From Mercurialis annua (Eukaryota; Streptophyta; Magnoliopsida; Malpighiales; Euphorbiaceae): DNA of 64,000 nucleotides. Below the pieces are notes generated by a model. The model made no database searches, was not told the origin of the DNA, and was given only the letters and a program-made list of their open reading frames with translations. The position numbers and the translations under genes are program-made. The stretch is from contig NC_065575.1 in the NCBI RefSeq assembly GCF_937616625.2, forward strand, positions 22,988,001 to 23,052,000. Direction: 5' to 3'. Below are positions 36,373-48,380 of this stretch, piece after piece. Position 1 is the stretch's first letter. The number at the start of each line of letters is the position of its first letter.

Positions 36373-39300
36373 TCGGAGTGTGGAATATTAGGGGCCTTAA
36401 TGACCCCATCAAGCATGCAGAGGTAAGGAAGTGGATTTTTGATTATAAGTTATCTCTGTTTGCTATTTTTGAGACTAGGGTGAGGGATATTAATATTGAT
36501 AAAGTGTGGAGGAGTTTAAGCCTGAGAGGATGGAAGATGCTGAACAATATTGAGTGTAATGATTTGGGGGGAATCTGGATTTGTTACAAGGTTGATGTAG
36601 GCGTTAATTATGTTTTCAAGTCTAGTCAGGTGATGCATTGTGATGTTAGTTGTGAGGGCAAAAAGTTCATGTGTTCCTTCATTTATGGCATGAATGATGC
36701 TGATGGTAGAAAGCAACTATGGAGGGATTTGTTTAGTATTTCCAAGGAGAATGATAGTCCCTTGATAGTATTGGGAGATTTCAATGCCATTTTGAGTAAT
36801 GCTGATAGATGTGGGGGTATTTTAGCTAATCAGAAGCAGTGTGAGGATTTCCAGAACTTTTTGACAGAGGCTAACCTTAATGAGTTGAAATCGAAGGGTA
36901 ATTGGTTTACTTGGACTAACAATCAATGTGGAGATAATAGAGTGTGGAGGAGGATTGATAGGGCCCTGGTCTCTGAAAGCTGAGTGAATTCTTTTGATGC
37001 TGAAGCCTCCTTTCTAAATCATGGCATCTCTGATCACTCTCCTGTGATTATTACGTTTAATGAGCCAGTTAGGGTGAACTGCAAACCTTTTAGGTTTTTC
37101 AATATTTGGACAGAGCATAAAGACTTCCTTGAAACAGTCAGAGATAGTTGGTATAGTCCTACTGATGGCTTTAAGATGTATCAAATTGTCCAGAAACTTA
37201 CTAGATTGAAGAGGGTGTTGAGGAATCTAAATAGAGATAGCTTCAATAATATTTGTATGCAGGTTGAGATGACTAAAAAGGAGTTAGATAGTATTCAAGT
37301 GCAGATTCAAAGGGACCCTTTGAACAACCAGCTACTTGAAGATGAGAGATTAAAAGCTGCTGTTATGAAGAAAGTCCTAAAATGGGAGGAAAATTTCTTT
37401 AGACAAAAATCTAGAGTTCAATGGATTGAGCTTGGAGATTTGAATACTAGATTTTTCCACAATTCCATGAAGCAAAGGCAAAGTAGTAATAGAATTTCTC
37501 AGTTGAATGTAGATGGTGAAGTTGTCAAAGACCAGGGCAGTATTACTAACAGTATTGTTCAGTAATATCAGAACCTCTTTGGGAGTAGAAGCAACAGAAA
37601 TGTTAGTGTTGATTATAACACCCTGTCTAAAGGAGAGTGTGTTTCTGAGATTGATAGAAAGAAGATGGTGGATCCAGTTACTAATGAGGAGATTAAATCA
37701 GCTATGTTTAGAATTGGGTCTGACAAGGCACCTGGTGCAGATGGCTATATGAGTCTTTTCTTTAAGAAGTGCTGGTCAGTTATTGGAGGTGATATTTGTG
37801 AGGCCATCAGAGACTTCTTCATGTCTGGTAAGCTTCTAAAGCAGATTAATGCAACTATTATTACTCTTAATCCTAAAGTAGAGAATGCTTTGCTTTTGAG
37901 TGACTTTAGACCCATCTCTTGTTGTAATGTCATTTCAAATGCATTACCAAGATTATTGAAAGTAGAATGAGAGGTTGCTTAGGTTACTTAATTAATCATG
38001 CCCAATCCGCTTTTGTGCTTATGAGGAAGATTAGTGACAATAACCTGTTAGCACATGAGTTAGTTTTAACTATCATATAGCTATTGGTAGGAATGACTGT
38101 GCCATGAAGATTGACTTGAGAAAAGCTTATGATTCTGTGCAATGGAACTGTATTAAAGAAGTGCTCTTGGGCCTTAATTTCCCTGATGAATTCATCAAGT
38201 GGATAATGATGTGTGTGAGGACCCCTTCTTACTCCGTCATGATTAATAGGAAACCTGAGGGGTTCTTTAAAGGGGTTAAAGGAATTAGGCAAGTAGATCC
38301 TATGTCCCCTTTTCTTTTTGTTGTTGTTATGGAATACCTTTCTAGATGCTTAGCATCTAAATGTGATAATACCTTTGCCTTCCATTCTGGATGTAAAGAG
38401 CTGAGAATTAAGCACCTTTGTTTTGCGGATGACCTGTTCATATTTTGCAAAAGTGAAATGAATAGTGTTAGATACATTGCTAAAGTGCTGCATCATTTTC
38501 ATGAAGTGTCTGGGTTGAGTGTGAATGAAAATAAGAGTTGCATTTACTTTAGTGGCCTTAGGGAGGATATCAAAGTTGTATTCTGCATGAGTTGGGATTT
38601 TCAGAGGGTACTTTGCCTATTAAATACCTTGGTGTGCCCCTGATCAGTAAAAGGCTTACAAAGAGGATTGTAGAGGGTTGATAGAGAAGATAACTAAGAG
38701 AATTACTCATTGGATTGTCAGGCATTTGTCCTATGCTGGCAGACTCCAATTAGTGAATGTTGTTCTTTTTAGCATGCAGGTGTATTGGGCATCTATCTTC
38801 ATTTTACCTATGGAAGTTTTGAGAGGAGTTGAGAGCCTGTGAAGGAATTTCCTATGGAAGGGAAGTGCAGATTTTAAGCATGGTAGCATGGTTGCTTGGA
38901 AGGATGTTTACAAGATGAAAAGTGAAGGGGGTCTGGGAGTTAAGGATATTATCCTCTGGAACAAAATAGCTATCATGAAGCATGTCTGGGAGTTAGTTCA
39001 TGTGAAAGATTCCTTATGGGCTAAATGGATCATAAAAAACAAGCTGAAGATGTTGAGTTTCTGGGGCATTACTAAGTCTCTTGTAGCTAGCTGGAGTTGG
39101 AGGAATTTGTGCAAAATAAGACAGGATATAAAAGGTTGCTTTTCTTGTGATCTGGGCAGGGGAGACTTGTCTTTCTGGTTTGATCCTTGGTTTCAAGGAA
39201 AATCTATAGTTGATATGTTCCCTAGCATGTCCTTTATTGATGCTGATATCCCTAAGGAGGCTAAAGTTAGAGATGTGTGGAGAAGAGGTGATTGGAGACT

Positions 39301-39969
39301 TCCTGATCATGTAGATGATATGACAGAGGGAGTGTGGGACACTATCAAAATTCAGTTAAGGATAAATGATAGAGAGGATGCTGTGAAGTGGAATCTGAAC
39401 AGGGATGGTGTTTTCACTATCAACTCAGCTTGGAAGCACTTCAGGGTGAATGATGAGAAAGTCCCCTGGTGGAAGCTAATTTGGAGCCTTGGTTGTGTTT
39501 CTAGACAAAGCTTTATTGCCTAGTTAGCAGTCAGGAAGAAGTTGAAAACCAAAGACAAGTTGAAAAAGTGGGGCTGTGTTGAGGAAGATAGTTGTGTTCT
39601 TTGCAATGAAGAAAGTGAATCCATTGAGCATCTGTTTTTCAATTGTAAGTGTACAAAAGCTGTAATGAGCAAGTTGCTGTACAATGGAAATATTCATAGA
39701 GAAGTTGGTAGCTGGAGAAGTGAGTGGTCATGGTTTATCAAAAAGACCAGAGGAAAAAGCTTGCTAGTAAGAGTGAGAAGAGTGGCCTTCATAGCTGTAA
39801 TTTATCATATCTGAAGGTCCAGAAACAGGGTGATTTTGAAAAGGTTGTTGTTACTGATGTGGAGATTTTGAGAATGATTAGGCAGGATGTGTTGTTGAAA
39901 CTGTATGGAAGGCAGTTTAATACTAGTTTATTCTTTCAGATTTATAAGAATTGGCTTTATACAGTGTAG
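36369..39969 (+). pseudogene. LINE ORF2: endonuclease, reverse transcriptase, zf-RVT, broken
   Basis: Would encode the LINE replication enzyme. The AP-endonuclease domain spans 36369-37070: N-R-G near the start in WNIRGLND, catalytic E in FETRV, GDFNA, and SDHSP near 37029. A linker follows to about 37640. RT motifs run to about 38640: DKAPGADG, DFRPISCCNVI, MKIDLRKAYDSV, GIRQVDPMSP (usually RQGDPxSP, so G is V), and FADDL with both catalytic aspartates. A thumb-like region and zf-RVT (WWKLIW, then CVLCNEE...EHLFFNC near 39600) follow. Breaks: TGA at 36981, TAA at 37563, TAG at 39521 and TGA at 39812 in frame; TGA at 38840; frameshifts near 37940, 38070, 38600-38660 and 39830. It begins within the ORF1 stop codon. 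Confidence 0.85.
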
Positions 39970-40063
39970 TTGTGCCTCTACTTTGTACAAAGTTTAAATT
40001 TTTGCAGTGGTGGTTAGTTGTGATTAATATAATTCCTTGGTACCTATTACCAAAAAAAAAAAA
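39970..40063 (+). other. LINE 3' untranslated tail and poly(A)
   Basis: A short T-rich 3' tail after the last stop, ending in CTATTACC and 12 A residues. Plant L1-type elements end in this way. Confidence 0.75.
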
Positions 40064-40667
40064 TCCTAACGTTTCGCCTTTTTAGGGATTTAAGCCAAAC
40101 GTTTACAAACGTTACAAAACAGATCCAAACGATTCACCTTTTTAGCAATTTAAGCCAAACATTTACAAACGTTACGAAACAAATCCAAACGTTTCACCTT
40201 TTTAGTGATTTAAGCCAAACATTTAAAACGTTATGAAACCAATCCAAACGTTTAAAACGTTTAAAACGTTACGAAACAAATCCAAAGGTTTCACCTTTTT
40301 AGCGATATAAGCTAAACGATTACAAACGTTACGAAACAAACCCACACGTTACACCTTGATTTAAGCCAAACATTTACAAACGTTACAAAACAAATACAAA
40401 CGTTTCACCTTTTTAGAGATTTAAGCCAAACGTTTACAAACGTTAAGAAACAAATCCAAACATTCCCCATTTTTATCAATTTAAGCCAAACGTTTAAAAC
40501 GTTACGAAACCAATCCATACGTTTAAAACATCACGAAACAAATCCAAACGTTTATAAATGTTTAGAACCAAATGTTTCACCTTTTTAGTGATAGAAGCCA
40601 AACGTTTACAAACGTTACGAAACCAATCAAAACGTTTAAAACGTTACGAAACAAATCCAAACGTTTG
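40058..40667 (-). repeat. Satellite, block 4, minus orientation
   Basis: Begins with the right LINE target duplication (40058-40074). Resumes the array broken by the LINE, same strand, and ends at the centre of a palindrome. Confidence 0.9.
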
Positions 40668-40725
40668 TAAACGTTTGGATTTGTTTCGTAACGTTTTAAA
40701 CGTTTTGATTGGTTTCGTAACGTTT
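40610..40725. repeat. 116-bp perfect inverted repeat at array inversion
   Basis: Two 57-bp arms (40610-40666 and 40669-40725) are exact reverse complements, separated by GT. Similarity continues imperfectly for about 35 bp on each side. The left arm closes the minus-strand array and the right arm opens the plus-strand array. The arms are made of A-type and 29-bp variant halves. Confidence 0.93.
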
Positions 40726-43660
40726 TAAACGTTTGGCTTACATCGCTAAAAAGGTGAAATATTTGGATTTGTTTCGTAACGTTTGTAAACGTTTGGCTTA
40801 AATCGCTAAAAATGGGAAACATTTGGATATGTTTCGTAACGTTTTAAACGTTTCGCTTAAATCGCTAAAGAGGTGAAAATTTTGGTTTTGTTTCGTAAAG
40901 TTTAACGTTTGGCTTCAATCGCTAATAAAGGGGAAACATTTGGATTTGTTTCGTAACGTTTATAAACGTTTGGCTTAAATCGCTAAAAAGCCGAAACATT
41001 TGGATTTGTTTCGTAACGTTTTAAACGTTGGGATTGGTTTCGTAACATTTTAAACGTTTGTATTGGTTTCTAACGTTTGTAAACGTTTGGCTTAAATCGA
41101 TAAGAAGGTGAAACGTTTGGTTTTGTTTCGTAACATTTGTAAACGTTTGGCTTTAATTGCTAAAAAAAGGTGAAATGTTTGGATTTGTTTCGTAACGTTT
41201 GGCATAAATCGCTAAAAAGGATAACGTTTGGATTTGTTTCGTAACTTTTTAAATGTTTGGATTGGCTTTGTAACGTTTTAAACTTTTGGCTTAAATCGCT
41301 AAAAAGGTGAAATGTTTGGATTTGTTTCGTAACGTTTGTAAACGTTTGGCTTAAATCTCTAAAAATGTCAAACATTTTGATATCTTTCGTAAGATTTGTA
41401 AACCTTTGTCTTAAATTGCTAAAAAGGTGACACGTTTGGATTTTTTTCGTAAGGTTTTAAACGTTTGGATTGGTTTCTTAACGTTTTATATGTTTGGCTT
41501 AAATCGCTAAAAAGGTGAAACGTTTGGATTTGTTTCGTAACATTATAAACATTTGTATTTGTTTCGTAGCGTTTTAAACGTTTGGATTGGTTTCGTAACA
41601 TTTTAAACGTTTGGATTGGTTTCGTAACGTTTTAAACGTGTGGCTTGAATCCCTAAAAAGGTGAAACGTTTGGATTTGTTTCGTAACGTTTCTAAACGTT
41701 TCGCTTAAATCGCTAAAAATGGGAAACGTTTGGATATGTTTTGTAACGTTTTAAACAATTTTCTTAAATCACTATAAAGGTGAAACGTTTGTTTTTGTTT
41801 CGTAACGTTTGTAAACGTTTGTCTTTAATCGCTAAAAAAGGTCATTTTGATTTTTTCGTAACGTTTATAAACGTTTGGCTTAAATTGCTAAAAAGGTGAA
41901 ACGTTTGGATTTGTTTCGTAAACGTTTAAATGTTTGGATTGGTTTCGTAATGTTTTAAACGTTTAGATTGGTTTGTAACGTTTGTAAACGTATGGCATAA
42001 ATCGCTAAAAAGGTGAAACGTTCGGTTTTGTTTCGTAACGTTTGTAAACGTTTTGCTTTAATCGCTAAAAAAGGTGAAACGTTTGGATTTGTTTCATAAC
42101 TTTTGTAAACGTTTCGGTTAAATCGCTAAAAAGGGGAAGCGTTTGGATTTGTTTCGTTACTATTTAAACGTTTGGATTGGTTTTGTAACGTTTTAAACTT
42201 TTGGCTTAAATCGTTAAAAAGGTGAAACGTTTGGATTTGTTTCATAACGTTTGTAAATGTTTGGCTTAAATTGCTAAAAAAGTCAAATGTTTGGATTTCT
42301 TTCGTAACGTTTGTAAACCTTCGGCTAAATCTCTAAAAACGTAAAACAATTGGATTTGTTTCATAACGTTTTAAACGTTTGGATTGGTTTCGTAACATTT
42401 TAAATGTTTGGCTTAAATCGCTACAAAGGTGAAACGTTTGGATTTCTTTCATAACGTTTGTAAACGTTTGGCTTAAATTGCTAAAAAGGTGAAACGTTTG
42501 GATTTGTTTCGTAACGTTTTATACATTTGTATTTGTTTCATAACGTTTTAAACGTTTGGATTGGTTTCGTAACTTTTTAAATGTTTGGCTTGAATCGCTA
42601 AAAAGGTGAAACGTGCGGATTTATTTTGTAACGTTTGTAAACGTTTGGCTTAAATCGCTAAAAATGAGAAACGTTTGGATATGTTTCGTAACTTTTTAAA
42701 CATTTGGCTTAAATCGCTAACGTTTGGTTTTGTTTCGTAACGTTTTTAAACGTTTGGCTTCAATCGCTAAAAAAAGTGAAACATTTGGATTTCTTCGTAA
42801 CATTTGTAAACGTTTGGCTTAAATCCCTAAAAAGGTGAAATGTTTTATTTGTTTCGTAACGTTTTAAGCGTTTGGATTGGTTTTGTAAAGGTTTAAACAT
42901 TTGGATTGGTTTTGTAACGTTTGTAAACATTTGGCTTAAATCGCTAAAAAGGTGAAACGTTTGGTTTTGTTTCGTTACGTTTGTAAATGTTTAGCTTCAA
43001 TCGCTAAAAAAGGTGAAACGTTTGGATTTGTTTCGTAACGTTTGTAAAAGTTTGGCTTAAATTGCTAAAAAGTTGAAACGTTTGGATTTTTTTCGTAACG
43101 TTTTAAACGTTTGGATTGGTTTTGTAACGTTTTAAACTTCTGGCTTAAATCGCTAAAAAGGTGAAACATTTGGATTTGTTTCGTAACGTTTGTAAACGTT
43201 TCGCTTAAATCACTAAAAACGTGAAACATTTGGATTTCTTTCGTAACGTTTGTAAACATTTGGCTTTTATCGCTAAAAAGGTGAAACAGTTAGATTTGTT
43301 TCGTAACATTTTAAACGTTTGGATCGGTTTCGTAACGTTTTAAAAGTTTGGCTTAGTTTTGTAACATTTGTAAACGGTTGGCTAAAATCGCTAAAAAGGG
43401 GAAACGTTTGGTTTTGTTTCATAACGTTTGTAAACGTTTGGCTGAAATCGCTAAAAATGTGAAACGTTTCAATTTGTTTGGTAACGTTTTAAACGTTTGG
43501 ATTAAACCGCTAAAAACGGTAAACGTTTGGACTTTTTTCGTAACGTTTTAAACGTTTGGATTTGTTTCGCAACGTTTGTAAACTTTTGTCTTAAATCGCT
43601 AAAAAGGGGAAACGTTTGGATTTGTTTCGTAACATTTTAAACGTTTTTGGATTAGTTCTG
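40668..43660 (+). repeat. 60-bp satellite array, block 5
   Basis: Plus-strand array with frequent 89-bp units. Local higher-order periodicity of about 0.92-0.94 kb is seen from the recurring TTGTAACGTTTTAAACTT stretch near 41270, 42185 and 43125. It ends abruptly at TTAGTTCTG, where non-satellite sequence starts. Confidence 0.93.
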
Positions 43661-44440
43661 TGGGAGCCTTAAACCTGTTACTACTAAAACCCAATCACTC
43701 AGCCCACATGCATCCCAGCCTAGACACTACCCTCTAGGAAAATACCCACTATAGCGTTTGTATTTGAGGCATGCTGTCAATGTAATGATTCTAAATCCTA
43801 TCTTAGTCTTAGGTCTGGCCTAACAAATTGTCTAGTTTCAAAATTAGATTTTCAAAACTTCCTGTTGGGCCAAACCTAATAGAAACAAATTCGATTAAGT
43901 TATACTCCTTCGCTTAATCAAACCTCCAATAACTAGTCTAGTGGAAACTCCTTTCACTAGATACAGCCGCAAGGCTAAATCAAATTCCAGATTTCAAAAC
44001 GGACTTCAACGTCCACCGTTCATGTTTTCAACTCCTTCCAAAAAGAGATATAGTCATTACATCGACAAGTGCCATCTACCTGCTTTAGAATTGCTAGAAG
44101 AGAGCTTTTTGCAGGAACGCCGACTCTTGCATTGCAATAAACCTCGCCCGGAACACGTATGTGGGAGAAATAAGGTTAGAAGGAACAACGTGTCTCTATG
44201 ATACCAAACTGTTCTATATGCCAAATTTGCTATGTGCTACGTGGTAAAAACTAACCCCTGCATAGCATCTTCATATCATGCATCACATCATACTAACCCC
44301 TTGTGGATGCAACAACATGCATCATGCACTAACCCCTTGTCTTGCAGCTATGCTACTGACTGCTCTATCCAGTTCACATTCAACATCTAGAATTTCAAGC
44401 AATCAGTCAAATAAATCAAAACGGTCCTACCATGACCCTA
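43661..44440. other. Unassigned sequence at the edge of the satellite
   Basis: Non-satellite, moderately AT-rich sequence without recognisable protein. A frame at 43941-44201 (86 codons) matches nothing I know. At about 44197-44214, TCTCTATGATACCAAACT is close to the reverse complement of a tRNA-Met primer site, so this may be the 5' end of a decayed minus-strand LTR element. That is weak evidence. Confidence 0.35.
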
Positions 44441-44469
44441 ACATCGGCTACCCAGACATCCGACGGACC

Positions 44470-44570
44470 AGAAAATGGCTCTACTACGACTCCAGAATAA
44501 GCAACCCAAACATCAGACGGACAAGAAAAACGGCTCTACTACGACTCCAGAATCAGCAACCCGGATAGCC
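44470..44570 (+). repeat. 55-bp duplication
   Basis: GGCTCTACTACGACTCCAGA starts at 44477 and again at 44532, each followed by related sequence (AGCAACCC). Confidence 0.75.
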
Positions 44571-44640
44571 AACAAATCAAAAGGAGGTTTCTACCAGGCC
44601 TTCCACGACTTCAGAATACAGTTAGCACATAAAGAATCAG

Positions 44641-44967
44641 AATCGGCTTCCGGCCTCCTACAGATTTAGAACGGGCTTCTGGCCTCCTACAAAGTCAAAA
44701 CGGGCTTTCGGCCTCCTAAAGACTGAGAACGGGCTTCCAGCCTCCTTAGAGTCAGAACGGGCTTTCGGCCTCCTGCAGAGTAAGTACGGGTTTCCAGCCT
44801 CCTATAGAGTTAGAACGGGCTTCCAGCCTCCTATAGAGTCAGAATGGGCTTTCGGCCTCCTACAGAGTCAGAACAGGCTTCTGGTCTCCTATAGAGCCAC
44901 AATAGGCTTCGGACCTCCTGCAGAATAGAAATGGGCTTCTAGCCTCCTGCAAAATTAGAACGGGTCT
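44641..44967 (+). repeat. 29-bp tandem repeat array (family a)
   Basis: About 11 copies of a 28-29-bp unit, AACGGGCTTCCAGCCTCCTA plus about nine bases (AGAGTCAG type). Starts at 44641, 44670, 44699, 44728 and 44756 show the period. Copies alternate between CTTCCAGCC and CTTTCGGCC. Confidence 0.9.
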
Positions 44968-46320
44968 TCCACGACTTCGGAATCAGTAATCCAGAATAAT
45001 CCAAATGGAACGGCAAGGGTTTCCACCATGAAAAACGATGGAGGTTTCCGCTTTCCTGAACAACTGAATGGAACAACGCGAGTTTCAGTAACCTAGAATA
45101 TCCAAGAGAAACGGCGAGGGTTTAATCTACCCAGAACAAGCAACAGAACAACATGGATCCCATCTATCTGGAACAACAAAGCAAAAGAACGGAGGTCTTA
45201 GCTTTTCAGACCTATCTAATGGAACAACAGAGGGTTCCAATCACTTTCAAACAGGCGAATAAAGCAACAGAATTCCTGGGAATGCTCAACTACAAACTTA
45301 ATGTCCCACATCGATTTCAAGAAGATACCAAACATCAGAAGCAAGAGGAATTAGCGCTCGGATCGAACGCATCTCCAGCAAAACGGATACAGGGACCCAT
45401 CTTAAGTCTCAGACTCAAGGAGATCTATTTACAATGCATTATCTGCATTTGATTATTTTTGAACTTTTTATTTGATTAAAATTATAAAGTCGATGATGCA
45501 ATATACTCTGCTCATTTATGTGCTGTTTTTCCTGATGGACATGTTATTTTCAATAACCATATATGCATACATTGATGAGATCGAGCTATGTCATTAGCTC
45601 ATTCAATAACCGGTACAAAGAAGTGAATAACTTCTAGAGATAATTCTGTCGCAAGAGACTTTACTCTTGAATAATGAGAAAAGTCGAATATCTATCTTAA
45701 AGGGATAGCGGCTTGCAGAGTAGTACCCACAAGAGATATCTCACAGGTCTCCTGGCATAAAAAGATTTGGCCACAAATCGGAAGGTTTACGCGACTCAAA
45801 GGCGCCCAGCAGTAGAGGGACACGTTAGAACGGACGTCTAGCCCGGATAGGAATCACCACCAATAAAGAAGTGCCCAACCAAGCAGCAGCCCACCAATCT
45901 ACGAGAGCGGGACGATCTAAAGAGTGGAAGAAGGAGTGCGCTGCAAGACCTCCTTTCGACGCCTACGAGCCGCATAAGACGCTCATAAAAAATAGTGAAT
46001 TACAAAAATCTGAAAAGGACTAATTGACGACAGGGGTACGGCCCCTTGAAACAGAAAGTATCACAATTGTACCGGTTGTTCAATGAGATAGCAATATATA
46101 TCTCTTATCAAGCATCCATGCCGTGATTATTGAGCAGCGCACGTACCTAGAAAGGACAAACAAACGACCGTAAATTCTAAAGCATAATCTTTGAGACAAT
46201 GGAAAATAATGAAATGATAATAATGAGATACACTTTCCAGTAGCGCCATGTAATCGTTGAAATGCACATATACTGTCAAAACAGAAACCAAACAAATCTT
46301 ACAGGGCTAAGCCACAAAAA
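44968..46320. other. Non-coding stretch, no gene recognised
   Basis: Contains loosely repeated phrases (TCCACGACTTC, GGAACAACG...GGGTTT) near 44970-45240, an AT-rich segment at 45440-45580, and mixed sequence to 46320. A 99-codon frame at 45153-45452 has no domain I recognise and no homologous neighbour. I see nothing functional here. Confidence 0.5.
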
Positions 46321-47127
46321 TCAAAGCAGATGAATAGAGTAGCCGGACTCTTTGTTGGAACATCCAATCTCCCATCAAGAAAAAAACAAAATGCTCCAAT
46401 GAGGGGACAAATCAGAGTCCGGAATGGAAGGTTAATGAAAAGCATTACCGATCTTCATAAAATGCAAAGCTCAGAAATTCACAGAGATGAATCTAGGGGT
46501 ATTAAAACCATCATGGGATTTCACGAGACGACGAGTTCCAGACATCTGGGACAATCAAAACATGACAATATGGTTTTCAGTCATCCAGAAGAACCAAACT
46601 GAGCATCATAGAGTTCAAAAGCAGAAAAGGCTTTAGCTATCCAGAACAGCCGAGAGGAACATCGGAAATTGTAAACCACTCGAACAATATGGTTTTTCAA
46701 TATGTTTTTCCAGAAGCGCTGTTAAGAGTTGAATGCGCATAAACTATCATGGAAATTACATATCAATCTGTTCATGGCCGGACTGTAAGAGCTAGATTGA
46801 GCAAAGTAAGAGCAAGACTCTTCATTGAACTATCCAGTCCCCCACCAGAAAACTGAATGCTTCAATGAGGTGGAAATACTGAGTCTACAATAGATAAGCT
46901 CGGGAAAAATGAAAATGGAGCCAATTTTCGCAAATTTGGACGCTTGTCAAGGCCCAGAACACCGAGTCCTGAATAGACAAGCATAGAAAAATAAAATATG
47001 GGGCCAGTTTTTGCAAATTTGGACACCCCGAAAAGGCTCATAAATCTCCACAATCAGAGTGTACCAGAAACTTGATAGGCAACAGGCCTCCACTTCAAAA
47101 GAACCTAAATAGTAGGGGGCATCAAAC
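46321..47127. repeat. Degenerate long repeats
   Basis: A segment at about 46335-46430 (CCGGACTCTTTGTTGGAACATC...CCAATGAGG) recurs in altered form at about 46780-46880. A unit with TTTCGCAAATTTGGACGC near 46925 recurs as TTTTGCAAATTTGGACAC near 47008, a duplication of about 83 bp. Frames here are short and unlike any known protein. Confidence 0.6.
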
Positions 47128-47490
47128 TCCTTCATTAACAGACAGCAGGGGGCAGAAGACTTCCTCAGCAGGACAATCAAGGGCCGAAGATTTCCTAAGC
47201 CAGACAGCAGGGGGTGTAAATATTCCTCAGCCAGACAATCAAGGGGCCGAAGACTTCCTCAGCTAGACAATCAGGGGGCAGAAGACTTCCTCAGCCAAAC
47301 AGAAGAGGGCGGAAGACTTCCTCAGCCGGACAGCAGGGGGCAGGAGACTTCCTTAGCCAGACAGTAGGTGCAGAAAAATTCCTCATTCAGACAGAAGGAA
47401 GCAGAAGACTTCCTTGGCCAGACAATAGGGGAAGAAAACTTCCTCAGCTAGACAGTAGGGGGCAGAAGACTTCCTTAGACAGATAACAGC
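47128..47490 (+). repeat. 31-bp tandem repeat array (family b)
   Basis: About 11 copies of a 30-33-bp unit with core GAAGACTTCCTCAGCCAGAC followed by AGCAGGGGGCA or close variants. Unit starts include 47155, 47186, 47216, 47249, 47281, 47312 and 47343. One stray unit lies in family c near 48655. Confidence 0.9.
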
Positions 47491-48380
47491 AGAGGACGGA
47501 AGAAATCCTTTCTATCAGAATTTTGGAGGATTAAGGTCCCCACCACTCTACAAGTACATCAGGACAGGCACCATGCCGCCACAATCCAGAGACGGAAATC
47601 TGGATAGCAAGGGACCATCAGAATCCCCACAACAGGCTTTCGCCCTCTTGGAGAATCAAGCACAAGCCTCCGACCTCTTACAAAATCAGCATAGGCCTAA
47701 AAAATCTAAAAGCAAAATACACCTCGAAAACCACATGCAACATTCCTCTACTACCCGGAGAAGGAAATCCGGATGACAGCAAATGTCAGAGTTCTCTTAA
47801 TAGACCTCTTGCAGAGTCAGAATAGCCATGCCATTGCTATCCTGAGACGAAATCCAAGATGAAAGGGGGCATCAAATCCCTCGTCTCAGATAGTAGGAGG
47901 ATTAACCCCATTACTCCAAGAGGATCCTCAAGAACCACGGGTTACAAGCCTTTACAACTCAGAATATGCGCCATGCCATTACTATCCTGAGGTGGAAATC
48001 CGGATAGCTAGGGGAATCGAAACCCTTGTCACAGGTGTCAGGCCCTCTACTCATCTAAAAGCATTATGCCTCTACCGTCCTACAAAGAACATCCGGATAG
48101 TATGGGCGTCAAAGACCTCAAGAAAGACGTCGGGGCCTCCTACCCCAAGAGAAATCAAGACGGGCTTTCAGCCCCCTTACCCCATAAGCATTCAGAAAAG
48201 GCGTGGGGCCTTCCTCCAAGAGACAAGATGGGTTGCTAACCTCTTACCTCCAAAAGTACCTAAGACAGGCGTTGGTCCTCTTCCCTAGAATTAAGACGAG
48301 AGAATCTAAACACAGGCGCGATTCCTCTACTATCCTGATACAGAAATCCGGATAGCAGGGGGCATCAGACCCCTCTCTAT
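47491..48380 (+). repeat. Spaced degenerate repeats with CTATCCTGA and ATCCGGATAGC
   Basis: A module beginning CCATGCC, then a (C)TATCC(T)GA-type phrase, then GAAATCCGGATAG, then a G-rich stretch occurs near 47570, 47820, 47967 and 48325. Between them are AGACGGGCTTTCAGCCCCCT-like units related to family a. Confidence 0.6.

Larger units (their letters stand above)
34795..40057 (+). mobile_element. L1-type plant LINE (non-LTR retrotransposon), pseudogenised
   Basis: A 5.26-kb element with a 93-bp leader, ORF1, ORF2 (endonuclease, RT and a C-terminal zinc-binding zf-RVT region), a short 3' tail and a run of 12 A residues (40052-40063) overlapping the target duplication. The ATG of ORF1, at 34888, follows a short pyrimidine-rich leader, so the copy seems close to full length. 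It carries at least five tryptophan-to-stop changes and several single-base frameshifts, so it is dead, but it is still easily read. It sits on the plus strand inside minus-strand satellite. No RNase H domain is visible after zf-RVT. Confidence 0.93.

Noticed and set aside
45153..45452. 99-codon plus frame starting MDPIYLEQQSKR
   Set aside because: No recognised domain and no neighbouring coding sequence; surrounded by degenerate repeats.
46320..46610. 90-codon frame starting MNRVAGLF as a possible small gene
   Set aside because: Part of it recurs in altered, non-open form about 440 bp downstream, so it is repeat sequence.
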